Shown here in pieces: positions 47,321 through 58,273 of a DNA stretch of 64,000 nucleotides. The stretch is from Voacanga thouarsii (taxonomy: Eukaryota > Streptophyta > Magnoliopsida > Gentianales > Apocynaceae), in the NCBI GenBank assembly GCA_026120185.1, contig JANUWF010001497.1, positions 2,406,501 to 2,470,500 of the forward strand. Reading direction: 5' to 3'. Below the pieces are notes generated by a model that made no database searches, was not told where the DNA came from, and saw nothing but the letters and a program-made list of their open reading frames with translations. The translations under genes were made by a program, and so were the position numbers. Positions within the stretch are counted from its first letter, which is position 1. Every line of letters begins with the position of its first letter.

Positions 47321-47337
47321 TTTTTCCTATAGTGTTA

Positions 47338-47845
47338 GAAGAACTCGAGAAGACATGATCTTACTTATTAAAGATGATGAATACCATTTTGCAAAATAAA
47401 TGTTCCATATTTATTTCACTTGAATTATCAAGATATTAAGCTATTGATTATTAAATTAATTTCACTTTTTAATAACTCAAGAAACTTCAAGTTAGTACAC
47501 ATAAATCATTATTCGTGCAGGATTAAGCTATCATATGCAAAAATCTTATAATGTTTAATTTACATTGTCAATGCCACAAATTAAATACTGGCGGTCCAAT
47601 CTAATATATCAAAATCTATTCTTAATATTATCACCAAAGTCAAAGATAGATTTCAATAAAATTAAGATAATTTTATCAAAATAAATTGTCAAATTTTATT
47701 TCAGATCGTAGATAATTTATTTTGAATTAAATTACAAATCAAAATTTTATAATTTATTTTGAATTAAATTATAAATCAAAATTTTATGTATTTAACAAAT
47801 AAACATTTAATTGATAATATCTAAATTATTCGTTGGTAAATTAGA

Positions 47846-47885
<40 letters not shown>

Positions 47886-47964
47886 TACATAAAATATATT
47901 TTATTTAATTTCAAAATAAAAATATTATAAATACATTTAATTTAATCCAACGGCATAACTAACA
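47338..47964 (-). repeat. family-C LTR, minus strand, segment 1 of 3
   Basis: The 5' part of the LTR on the minus strand. It starts TGTTAGTTATG at 47964 and aligns with 48878 to about 49490 (TTTTTGAAATTAAATAAAATAT, GTCTTTGACTTTGG, CTTGAAGTTCCTTGAGTT-like blocks). It carries a TA run at 47852-47883. Flanks outside the LTR (ATGCC left, CTGAA right) do not match, so whether it is a solo LTR is open. Confidence 0.85.
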
Positions 47965-48464
47965 CTGAAACGCAAGATTTATAAACAATTAATTGACTCA
48001 CACTGTTCTAATTTTTGTAGATATGGAGACATAATTGTATTGATGAGTTTTGATTGGCCTGAGAAGAAGCGCTACGAAGACAGTTGGAAATTCCTCATGT
48101 ACAAATACAATTAAGTTTTTACAAGCGTTTCAAATGCACAGAAAACGCCACTCCTGCAAGTGAGATTGTAAATATGTATCATTATTATAGCACAAACAGT
48201 AAATTCTTCTTTGTAATTTTCATGCTTTTATCTCGAATATATGTTCTCCGTGCAAAATCACTGTTACTTATCCAAAATGTGTTCCAAGAAAATTATAAGA
48301 ATTTAATGACAGTGGCACTATAAGTATAATGTTGTTCCCTATTATCTAGTTCAATGTTACAATATCTAAAAACAAACTGCCCGACACCAAATGTAATAAC
48401 ATTATCATGAACATGAAGCAACCATTGGTCTCTTGATCACAAAGAAGGAGGCAACGATTTGTTG

Positions 48465-48863
48465 CTCGCCATGAAAATGTTTAAGGAATTGGCAAATGGT
48501 TTGGACGCTACCAAGAGGTGAGGCTATTGATGAGATAGGATTTGGTGGTCTCTACTCCAACTTAATTGTTGCAGAACGATGTACGATATTTAAATTTGGT
48601 TTAGCACCAGTGCATGCACTATCATGCTAGATAGTAGGAGAAGCTTGTACATATCCGGCAAAGCTACCGAGTTTGTCCTTTGTATTCCTGAAAGTAGTAT
48701 GGTTTCCAAGGAAAGCATTAAGGGATTGAATTGTGAGGATAAATTGGCATCAACAAAGAAGGGAATTGTACAACTCTACTGGAAGATCCCTTGTACAAGT
48801 AGGGGATACTTTCAAAAAGACGTTGTCTTTACCATCTTAAGTTTCTTTGTGCCTAGGGGTTGA
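48465..48863 (+). pseudogene. plant gene-like fragment (IGFGGL domain), arm 1
   Basis: Broken frames read LAMKMFKELANGLDATKR, then after a frameshift EAIDEIGFGGLYSN, and after a stop a 79-codon frame with MLDSRRSLYISGKATEFVLC. The IGFGGL / S-L-x-I / EFVLGIP pattern recalls the domain found in many plant mobile-element-associated proteins, often N-terminal to Ulp1-like protease domains. That assignment is from memory of the motif, not a search. At least one frameshift and one stop make it non-functional. The solo LTR follows 14 bases later. Confidence 0.45.
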
Positions 48864-48877
48864 TCACAACTAATAAT

Positions 48878-50251
48878 TGTTAGAAATGTCCATCGAGTAA
48901 ATACAATATTTGTATTTTTTGAAATTAAATAAAATATGTTTTTATATATTTGTATGTATAAATTATGTATGAGCCTGTTTGTCCACGAATTATTTAGATA
49001 TTATAAATAAAGTATTTATTTGTTAAACACAGAAAGACTTGATTTATAATTTAGTTCGAAATAAATTATCCGCGATCTAAGATAAATTTGGGAAATTTAT
49101 TTTGGAAGATCGTCTTAATTTTATTGAAGTCTGTCTTTGACTTTGGTAATAAAATTAAGGATATATTTTGATATATTGGACGGACCATCAATATTTATTT
49201 GTGGAATAGACCATACAAATAAAATATTAAAAGATTGTCGTACATAATACCTTAATCCTGAGCAAACAATTATTTATATTTACTAACTTGAAGTTCCTTG
49301 AGTTGCCAAAGAGTGAGATTAACTTAATAATCAATATCTCGACATCTTGGGAATTAAAGTGAAATAATAATTGTTATGCAATATGGAATCCGTCACCTTT
49401 AATAGGCAAGATCATTTCCTCATGAGTTCTTCTAAGGGACAGTTAAATCTGAGCTCAGTAATTCAATAGTGTCTATTGAATTCATTTTGTAAATGTGACG
49501 TGGTCACATTGTACTGTCAAATTGAAGATGAGAATTAAGGTTTTGAAAGAGGGGCACTGTGGTCATACTGCCTCATTCAAAGTATTATATTGATCGACGG
49601 GGGTAATTTGTTGGATCGATCAATTAATGGATATAATTATTGACTCCAGTAATTGCGATTAGACTAAGAGTGCAGTTACGTTCTTTTAGTGGAGTGGAAC
49701 GTAATTAATAAATTATTTTTATTGACAAAATAATTTATTGGAGCTTAGTCTAATTGTATCCGGTCAGGTCCCTTCAGTGGCTCCTAATTATGGGACAATA
49801 ATAAATTATAATTTATTTATAATTTATTAATGAAAATTGCAGAAAACTAAAAATCGTATTTTAGATAGAATAGGATAAGTGGAAATAGTTGTATTCAACT
49901 ATACTTTTCTTATTATATCAGGATTCGTATTATGAGATAGAGTCCAATATACATATTAGGATATAACTCCATTTCAGAGATACGTGAGAATCATCGTGGT
50001 TGTTCTCTGGGGTTTTTTTCTCAATTTTTGTGTGAGTCCACCATCAACAAAGAGAGAAACAAAATACGATTAGCAATTTTCTGATCCAAGGAGATTACAT
50101 TGAAGAAGACTTGGGGGTCTGGAGCATTACCAGAAGGCCGAAGACTTCAAGAATCGTATTGGTGGAGACGATATCTACAAAGGTATGATTCGTTTCTCAT
50201 ATTTTCGAGATTTAATCTGGTTAACACATAAGCATGTCGATCCTATTAACT
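48878..50251 (+). repeat. solo LTR, family C, plus strand
   Basis: Starts TGTTAGAAATGTCC. The end is near 50251, since AACTAATAAT occurs both just before the start (48868-48877) and at the right border (50248-50257), consistent with a target duplication of 5 or more bases. No retroelement internal sequence adjoins. The other arm of the inverted repeat (at 51200-51180, minus) runs straight through the site, confirming an insertion. It is the same family as the LTR at 32291-47964 but in opposite orientation. Confidence 0.8.
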
Positions 50252-50465
50252 AATAATAATAACAGATACGTTACAGTATTTGGATCTAATTAAAGGAATT
50301 AGAGGGTCTGATCAATCGGGTCGAGTATGTTTGACAACAACAATACAGAGAGCTTTAATTAGCTGTAAAATCCGACAAGAAGAAATGCATTATAGATTTG
50401 AGTATTTTCTTATAATAAGACCCATATCATGTAAAATTGTATGATCCATCACAACAAATACGTAT

Positions 50466-50984
50466 CAATTTCGTTCTTTTTGTATATCATCACTGTCACT
50501 GATTTGAGTATAGTCATATCTTGATTGGTTAAAATATGAAAAAAAAGAAGATAAAGAGTAGCGTACTGTTATAACTCCATTAGCAAGAGTTAACTAGCTG
50601 TATGGTGCATTATTCAGAGTTGGTTTCTTTTGTACGTACACCACCGCAAGAAGCAGTGCTGACCCGTGAACCAGCCCTCTGCAAAAATAATTCAGCAAGG
50701 GGTTGTAGAATTTTCGTCCTAGGCTGTTCGTAAACTAAGCCCAACAAGATGCTTGATTCAAATGAATATGTTAAGTATGATGGCGACAGAGAGAGTAATG
50801 TTGACAAAAAATTGGCAAAGTATCACGATTTCAGGTTTCTGACCTAAATGTATTTTCCTTGATATTAAAAATACAAAATTGACATAGAACTACATGTTAT
50901 TCCTCCACTGCAAGATACAAAACATTTACTCGATAAAGATAGTGTTGTCGGATAAGATAACAAATCAACAACAATTGTGTACAG
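50466..50984. other. spacer between the inverted arms
   Basis: About 520 bases with no recognised feature. A 65-codon minus-strand frame (50807-50610) shows no domain. Confidence 0.4.
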
Positions 50985-51961
50985 AAAGGGGGAATTGATA
51001 TTTCTAAGATAGATCACAGTTTTACGTATAGAAGTCTTACCATGAGAAAGTATACATATTCAACAATATATTTCTTTTTGTCGGACTGGGCAGCTTGAAG
51101 ATCTATGCACAATTGCTATTGAAAATACTCATTCCAATTCAACTCTTTAATTTCCTTCAACTAGATTCAAAACTGTGGCATATCAATGATCAGCTGTGAT
51201 CGACCCCTTGGCACATCATAAGGAAGCTTGAGATGACAAAGACAACAAATTTCTTTTTGAAAGTATCTCCCACTTCCATTGACAAGAGATCTTCCAATAG
51301 AGTTATACACAATTTTCTTGCTTGTTGATGCCTAATTCACCATCATAATTCCGCCTCTCAATGTCTTCTTAGAGAACCATACCACATGCAGGAATGTCAT
51401 TGGTCAATTCAATATCTTTGGTATATATATATATATATATATATATTCAAATTACTCCTCCTACAATCTGGCATAACGATGCATGCATTAGGGTTGAACT
51501 TGATGATGAGTCAAACGCAAATATCATACTTTGTTTTGCCATAATTAAGCTGGAGTAGACCATCAAATCCTATCTTCTCAGTTGCTCGCCTTTTGGCAAT
51601 GTCCAAAACATTGACCAATTCTGTAACAACTGTGGCGAGCAACGAATTATTGCCTGGTGCTACGCGATATGAGACCACCATTACTTCATATTCGTGATAA
51701 TGTTATTATGTTGAATGTGATTACTCTGGCAGCGTTAGGTAGTTTCATTTTAAACCTTGTAAAATTGAATTAGGTAACAGGGAACAACATTGTTCTTATA
51801 GTGCTACTACTATTAAATTCCTATAGTTTTCATTTTGTACAAGTAAACAATGATTTCACAAGGAGCACGTAAATTAATATAAAAAATTACTGTTTTCATT
51901 GTGATATTTATATGTATTTACAATCTCACATGAAGGAGTGACCTTTTTGATGCATCTAGAA
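50985..51961 (-). repeat. inverted-repeat arm 2
   Basis: The reverse complement aligns with arm 1 across its whole length, with a TA microsatellite at 51420-51445 not present in arm 1. It stops exactly where the CACTA end fragment begins at 51962. Confidence 0.75.
51190..51639 (-). pseudogene. plant gene-like fragment (IGFGGL domain), arm 2
   Basis: The minus-strand frame reads LATVVTELVNVLDIAKRR, then TEKIGFDGLLQLNYGKTKYD, then a stop, and continues with IIKFNPNACIVMPDCRRS. It preserves the frame better than arm 1, but still has an in-frame TGA and is split by a TA microsatellite at 51420. Same domain as at 48465-48863; the identity is tentative. Confidence 0.45.
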
Positions 51962-52121
51962 CACTACAAGAAAACAGCAATTTAGCGACGGTCATATCCG
52001 TCGCTAATTGAGTTTAGCGACGGCTTAACTATGAATTTTACCATCGCTAAAATTAGCGTCGCAAATAGCGACATCACAAAAATCCGTCGCTATTTGCAAC
52101 AGAATATGATTAGCGACGACT
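51962..52121 (+). mobile_element. CACTA end fragment
   Basis: CACTACAAGAAAACAGC followed by GCGACGG and TCCGTCGC pairs, as in the left end of CACTA-1, but only about 160 bases long. No opposite end with a GTAGTG terminus is seen nearby. It lies at the border of inverted arm 2, so it may be what truncated that arm. Confidence 0.75.
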
Positions 52122-52992
52122 CCAGTACTAGGCTATTGATATTCTTCGAAGACATGTAACAACCACTTTGTACTTGTTCATGATGATTTTCCGTTTGTTT
52201 TTGTAATGCTACTTCTTAGGGAGTAGAATTTTATCACACTCCAGTCAAGCTTCTTTCCGAGCTAGTCAAAACATATAAATACAATTATGTCTTTGAATCT
52301 ATGAAAATGAGAACATTGTGGGTCAATTAATTGTAGAAGAATTTTTCATGATATGCTTGTATTATTCCATACTAACTCAATTTTAAGGAAACAAGTTCAA
52401 AGAAAGCCACAAGTGTATGTCAACATAGTTGTATTTATATTTGTATCTTCTTTTGCTAACCTTTAGTTTTTGGGCCATCGATTCCTGCGTTTTCACTTAT
52501 TCATTCCTAAAATTTTAAACCGGCATGAGGTAAAAGATTGGTAAGATGCAAGAACAAAAGATTATTTCGTTATCATAAATTAGTCCTAATTATTATCACA
52601 GGGACTCTCATGAATGTGAAATATGCCTTCAAAGGCCATTTTTTTGACTTATCGATTTCTTGAACATCAGTCTGCATGTTGTTTCTATTTTCTATATGCC
52701 ACGCTGCCTGCTCTACGGGCAATTTCATCTCTTTGGTCATCACAGCTTCTAATGGTACTTGGACGTTCCTACAAAAAGTATAATTTTCTTTGAAATGTAA
52801 TTGATTTATTGTGCAAAGCATTATTTTAAAGAAGACTACATATGTTATATGTAATTAATTACAAAAGTTTTCAAATTCTTCAACCAATCACCAAAATTTT
52901 GCCTTGTAAATAACTTCTGTATTCCACGTATGACTAAAAATTACAAAACAATGCAAGCAACAAAATATTACGTGTTATAAAATTAGGGTAGT
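52122..52992. other. unassigned sequence with one minus-strand frame
   Basis: An 82-codon frame (52821-52573 minus: VPLEAVMTKEMKLPVEQAAW, EIDKSKKWPLKAYFTF) has unusually protein-like composition for this region, but no family I recognise and no signals around it. It may be a decayed exon related to the neighbouring gene fragment on the same strand. Confidence 0.3.
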
Positions 52993-53400
52993 GTTAGAAT
53001 AAAATCTACACACTACACACTAAGAAAATTCTAACTATTCTTTGCACAAGAATTTCTCTTCAAACTTCTCTCTTTCTTTCTCTCACAATTCTTTCTCTAA
53101 TCTTTCTTTCACTAACCTTTCTTTCACAAAATGATGGTGTATTACAAGCTTAGAGAATAGCTCTATTTATAGAGCTCTAATTAGTGAAATACATCATGGC
53201 ATACATCATCTTCAACTAATCTCAATTAATGGTGTCTCCACTAAATGGTGGACATCCATAAAAATCTTCTAATAATTCACATAAATCCATAATTAGTGGA
53301 GCCTCCACTAATTAATGGAGATTCTAATAATTCATAACATTACGCTCATTAATCAACAATTTCAATGAATTTTTAATCATCAAAGGTCCCTCTATATAAA
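52993..53400 (-). repeat. possible LTR fragment
   Basis: On the minus strand the segment ends ATTCTAACA at 52993 and contains GAGCTCTATAAATAGAGC, a strong TATA box, upstream of a T/C- and GAAAG-rich leader. That layout (TATA, short leader, CTAACA end) is typical of copia LTRs. No second copy or primer site is found in the window. Confidence 0.35.
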
Positions 53401-53689
53401 TGTATCCTAATTGTCAAGTTTTAAAGATAGACAAAATTTTGACATTTGAGTTAGAAATAGAAGGAAAATAAGTCTTTTGTTCATAATAAAATAAAGAAAT
53501 TAAGGCAGCGAGTTATATGACAAATTCAAACAGTACACCATTATTCACTGACTTGAAATTTGAGGTCTTTTTTTTTTTCTTTCTCTCTTTCACATTCAAC
53601 GATACACAACCTTAGCTAAGTGACCATAAACCCTAAAAGTAGGAATTTATATATTTATTTATTTTTTAATTCGAGTACTAATAACGGAT

Positions 53690-54340
53690 ATTCGGCTCCA
53701 TTTTTCCTTCCTTAATAAGTGGATCGATTGAACTTGAACCTTATTGAGGCTCCAGAACTCAAGACCCTTTTACACAAAATAGTTGAAAAGCTCATTTTTC
53801 CGCACTACGGAGTCGAAAGGTGAAAGAAAAAGGGATGGAAGACACCTTTTTTTTTGGATGGAAAACACCTTAAGATGTCCTTTTCAACAATTGTATAGTT
53901 CCAACTTCTTCAGCCGATACCTTCGTTTCTCAGCAACACTGATGAAGAGAAAATGCTAAACGTGACCCTTTCCTCTTGCGAGGACTCAATTTTCTTCCGA
54001 AAATTGTCCTTTTAGTTTTCTACGAATGGGAGAAGTCAGCGGTCAGCATGTTTGAGAAAGACCTCTGAATGGGAGAAGATACTTCGAAAGTTTGGAAAAG
54101 GATCAAGGGTGATCAGAAGTGAGAGGAAGGGCTTCTGAGCTTCTATTTGAGAGAGGCCTTCAAATGGGAGAAGATGTTTTATAAGTTTAGAAAAGGAAGG
54201 GTGTGATCGGAATAAAAGAGAAAGGGAAGCGCTTTTGAGCTTCTGTAATCTCGAGCTCCGATAAAAGGCAAAAGTAAAAGCACAAATTTTAAAATTTTCT
54301 GAATCTCTTCTCTATTTTCACATGCAAACGACTGGCCAAG
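53690..54340 (+). repeat. dispersed repeat X (plus-strand copy)
   Basis: Homologue of 4360-5100 (minus). It contains a ~105-base internal tandem duplication at 54060-54245 (GAATGGGAGAAGAT ... CTTCTGAGCTTCT, then AAATGGGAGAAGATG ... CTTTTGAGCTTCTG); the other copy shows the same doubled structure. Just downstream is a C-rich tract (54364-54388). No element class can be assigned. Confidence 0.6.
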
Positions 54341-54550
54341 CTTGTCTCTGGCCAATATTCATTCCCCCCCCCCCATCCCACCCCCCCGAAACGGCTTCAC
54401 CTGCCTCATTCTATTAGTGCACCTGTCATGCAGATTGGATTCCTCCATTGATGTGATTAATGGGATAGCAGGAGTGTTAGAAGTTCATGATGATGATGAT
54501 CATCAAGAAAAGATGACTCAAGGAAAAGTAAGAAGTTAAAGTTTCGTTCA

Positions 54551-56981
54551 CACTACAGGAAAAATCATAATTTGTGACGAATTTTTTGTGACGGTTACAA
54601 TACTGTCGATAATTAGCGACAGTTTTGTGACAATTATTAATGAATTTGTGAGTTGACCAACACCGTCGCAAAATCTTCACAATTTGTGACGGTTTTGCAA
54701 TGGCCAAAATAGCCATCGCAATTCGTAGCAAAACCGTTACTATTTGCGAGGGTTTTGCGACGGCTGCCCTCGCAAATTAGTGACGGTTAATTTTTTTTTA
54801 AATTTAAATATTTAAACAAAAAAATTGTTACAAATGTCACAAAATCCTCGCTAATTAGCGAGGATTTTGTGACGGATTTTTGATAATTTAAAAAATACAA
54901 AAATAAAAAATCTAGTTAGTGGGTCGTTGCAAAATCCTCACAATTTACGAGGATTTTGCGATAGTTATTGAGCTAACTGTCGCAAAACCCTCGCAAATTT
55001 ACGAGAATTTTGCGACGGCGGGTTGTTTTTTGAAAAAAAATGTTTAAATGGATTTTTTTTTGAATGTCTGTCGCAAAACCCTCTCAAATTGCGAGGATTT
55101 TGCGACGGACTTTTCATATTTAAAAAAAGAAAAAAAAAATTCTCGTAAATTTGCGAGGGTTTTGCGACAGTTAGCTCAATAACTATCGCAAAACCCTCTC
55201 AAATTACGAGGATTTTGCGACGGACTTTTCATATTTAAAAAAAAAAAGAGAAAATGTCAACCGTCGCAAAAACGCTCGCAATTTGCGAGGGTTTTGCGAC
55301 GGATAAAACCCTCACAAATTGTGAGAGTTTTGTGACGATTGGTTATTTTTATGAAAAAAAATATTTAAATAAAATTTTTTGTAAATATCCATCATAAAAC
55401 TCTCGCAATTTGAGAGGATTTTGCAAGGGACTTTTCATATTAAAAAAAAAAGAGAAAAGTATATATCTTTGCAAAACCCTCGCAAATTACGAAAATTTTG
55501 TGACTGTTAGTTATTTTTATGAAAAAATATTTAAATAAAAATATTTTTGAATTTCCATCACAAAACCCTTGCAATTTGCGAAGGTTTTGTGACGGCTTTT
55601 TCATAATCCGTCACAATTTGCGATGGTTAGTTTTTTATGAAAAATACATTTAAATAAAACTTTTTTTGAATGTCCATCGCAAAACCTTTGCAATTTGCGA
55701 GGATTTTGCAATGAATTTTTTATATTTAAAAAAAAAGAGAAAATCTAGACCGTTGCAAAACCCTTACAAATTGCGAGGGTTTTGCGATGGTTGGTTTTTT
55801 TATGAAAAAATATTTAAATATTTTTTTTGAATACCCATCGCAAAACCCTTGCAATTTGCGAGGATTTTGCAACGGACTTTTCATATTTAAAAAGAGAAAA
55901 ATCTAGACCGTCGCAAAACCCGCGCAACTAGATTTTTGTGAGGATTTTGTGACGAATAGGTCAATAACCGTCATAGAACCCTTACAAATTGCAAGAGTTT
56001 TGAGATGGCTGATTGTTTTTAATGGAAAATAATATTTGCAATTTTACGAGAGTTTTGCGACGGATAGGTCAATAACTGTCGCAAAACACTCACAAATTGT
56101 AAGAGTTTTGAGACGGTTGATTGTTTTTAATAGAAAATAATATTTAAATGAAAATTTTTTAAATGTCTGTTGGAAAATCATCGCAATTTGCAAGGATTTT
56201 GCGATGGACTTTTCATATTAAAAAAAAAAAAAGAGAAAAGTCTAGATCGTCGCAAAACCCTCGCAAATTTGACACACCTTTGCAACGAAATTTTAAATTA
56301 CCTGCCTTTTCATAAGTAAAATTTTCGGATTGAAAGTTTAATTTTTTGCACGGAATGAATTGAATATTCCTTTCCGCCAATTTTTTGAATTTTTGCACAA
56401 TGAAAATTTGAATATCCTAATTCGTCGCAAATCTGTCACTAATTGTGACGAATTTGCTTCTTCCCTCGCAAAACCGTCGCAATTTGCAAGGGTTTTGCGA
56501 CAAAATAGGGTTTTAATCTATATTTTTTTATTTTTTTAAATTTTTATTTATGTTTTTGTGTAGTGGTGTATTTTGACAAATTTACTGAAATATTTTTAAT
56601 AACGTGTTCAAATTGTGTATTTTATTATAAATTTGTATATGTAATTATGTTATGTTATACACTTAATGTATTACATAAGTAAATATATATAGTTAATTTT
56701 GTTATGTTATATACTTACTCTAATAAATAAGTAAATGTATATGTTTATATAGTATATAATGTATATAAGTATCTCTTTGGTTTAATTTATATATTATAAC
56801 ATGTAGGTATGTATATACATATATATAATTTTTTGATCTATCACTTTGATTAAGTAGTGTATAAAGTAAAATATATAAAGAAAATAATTTAAATACTGTT
56901 GTTATTGTTGAGTTCAATAAAAAAAATAGTGAAAATTATAATGTAGAGATCGATTTGTAATGTTCTTCGTTTCCTACATGG

Positions 56982-57030
<49 letters not shown>

Positions 57031-57282
57031 CATATAGGTATGTATATACATATGTCTAATTTTTTTATCTATCACTTTGATTAAGTGGTGTATAAAGTAA
57101 AATATGTAAAGAAAAATAATTTATTTACTTCTTTTATTATTGAGATCACTAAAAAAAAATGGTAAAAATTGTAATGTAGAGATTGATTTGTAATGTTCTT
57201 CATATCAATTTGCGAGGGTTTTGTTTTTTTGTCGCAAATTGCGACGAAATAGCTAGGGATTTAAAAAAAAACAAAAAATTTC
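54551..57282 (+). mobile_element. CACTA-3, truncated non-autonomous CACTA element
   Basis: It starts CACTACAGGAAAAATCATAA and continues with a palindrome array (CGCAAAACCCTCGCAA / TTGCGAGGGTTTTGCGACGG) to about 56510, then an AT-rich block to 57240. It matches the minus-strand reading of CACTA-2 from its right end to the edge of the C-rich tract and stops there (about 57282). No right terminus or duplication is found. It is about half an element. Confidence 0.82.
56985..57025. repeat. (TA)n microsatellite
   Basis: About 40 bases of TA inside CACTA-3. The flanking ATTATAACAT and ATATGTATAC words recur at 45700-45790 in CACTA-2. Confidence 0.9.
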
Positions 57283-57637
57283 CTACACTTAGAAAAATAA
57301 TTCATTGTTTTTTAATTGACTTTTATCATTTATTATTTTATTAAATTATAACATTCTTAATTTTTAAAGTAATTTTATAATTTTTAATTAAAGTAATTTA
57401 ATCTTTTTCTTTAAAAATTTTATACAATAGCTTGTTGGTTTAAAAATATTCCTTCAATTTACGTCACTTGCATTACTTATTTTCATATGTTTATAATTTT
57501 CTAATGGTGATTGGAAAAAAAGTTATAAAGAAAATAGTAGAACTTTATTGCTTTTTCTTTGACCATATCCTAATTCTTTTTTTTTTTTTGGTGCTAGATA
57601 TACTGTATCCTAATTCATTTAGTCTTCATCCACTATG

Positions 57638-57691
<54 letters not shown>

Positions 57692-57901
57692 CATATGTAT
57701 ATATATATATATACATATATATATATTGATTATATTCTTTTCTTTTCTTATAATTGGTATAGTGGGATGCCACCTATGTTAATCATTACTACTGCTTTTC
57801 GTTTGCTTTGAATAATTCTTTTTCAGTATTCTTGTCTTTCCACTTACACTCGCAATTCTTTTTCAACATTCTTTTCTTTCTTCTTTTCGTTTACTTTTCA
57901 G
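57283..57901. other. AT-rich sequence with (TG)n microsatellite
   Basis: No gene is seen. A TG run lies at about 57650-57688 with flanking TA repeats; the frame across it (57468-57782) is an artefact. A pyrimidine-rich stretch before 57901 ends in TTTTCAG, a plausible splice acceptor for the fragment that follows. Confidence 0.5.
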
Positions 57902-58080
57902 GACTAGAGATGTGGGCTAAGTTGACGTTCGATCCATCGACACAGGCCTTCTTACAGTAATCTGGTATGCCTGTTAGCCAGATTTGGGTTCAGAAATCAT
58001 CCCTCGCTGCTGAACATGCAGCTGCTGGAAATTTTGACACTGCAATGCGACTACTAAGCAAACAACTCGGAATAAGAAAT
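57902..58080 (+). pseudogene. coatomer subunit alpha exon fragment
   Basis: After TTTTCAG a frame reads to a stop at 57958, then SGMPVSQIWVQKSSLAAEHA and AGNFDTAMRLLSKQLGIRN up to 58080. This matches the conserved segment of plant coatomer alpha (COPI coat, Golgi-to-ER vesicles) that follows its WD-repeat part. The real protein is about 1200 residues; only about 40 clearly matching codons are here, with one premature stop, and the match ends abruptly mid-exon. It is a duplicated or TE-captured piece, not a working gene. Confidence 0.8.
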
Positions 58081-58273
58081 CCCATCCTTGGAAAACATGA
58101 ACATTGAAATGTGTTCAGCTGGCAGCCAGTTGATGCAGCAGTAGCAGGGGTTAGATTTCCAAGTGATGGAGCAAAGCAACCAATGGATGGACGGTGGTGG
58201 AGACGTATCGGACAGCTTATGGACCGCTGAGGACATCTGGTTCATACAGTAGCAACTCAGTAGTAACATTTGA
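58076..58273 (+). pseudogene. second coding-like fragment fused to the coatomer piece
   Basis: In another frame, directly after the coatomer match, the sequence reads EIPSLENMNIEMCSAGSQLM, a stop, GLDFQVMEQSNQWMDGGGDV, then SDSLWTAEDIWFIQ, a stop, and QLSSNI before TGA at 58271. The glutamine-rich, acidic, tryptophan-containing ending resembles C-terminal activation regions of some plant R2R3-MYB-type transcription factors. This is a weak motif impression. Two in-frame TAGs interrupt it. The abrupt join to the coatomer fragment suggests a chimera made by DNA capture or filler repair. Confidence 0.35.

Larger units (their letters stand above)
42322..47334 (-). mobile_element. non-autonomous CACTA transposon CACTA-2, 5.0 kb
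   Basis: The ends CACTACAGGAAAAATC and, inverted from the right, CACTATAGGAAAAATC are flanked by TTA duplications (42319-42321, 47335-47337). The flanking LTR sequence is continuous once it is removed. Read on the minus strand its order (subterminal array 47320-45985, AT-rich block, C-rich tract 45150-44670) repeats the order in the left part of CACTA-1. No transposase motif is present. The 42890-44640 interior is AT-rich and holds only short frames without domains. Confidence 0.92.
48128..50465 (+). repeat. inverted-repeat arm 1 (interrupted by a solo LTR)
   Basis: Arm 1 is collinear with the reverse complement of 50985-51961, sharing GTGAGATTGTAAAT, AATGTTGTTCCCTRTTA, GATAGGATTTGRTGGTCT, GGCATCAACAA and ATACTTTCAAAAAGA. 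The solo LTR at 48878-50251 splits it; the match continues from GATACGTTACAG (50265) to about 50465. The two arms differ by many substitutions, so the duplication is old. Confidence 0.75.

Noticed and set aside
57468..57782. A 104-codon frame with VCVCVC and YIYIYI
   Set aside because: It translates the (TG)n/(TA)n microsatellite at about 57640-57725.
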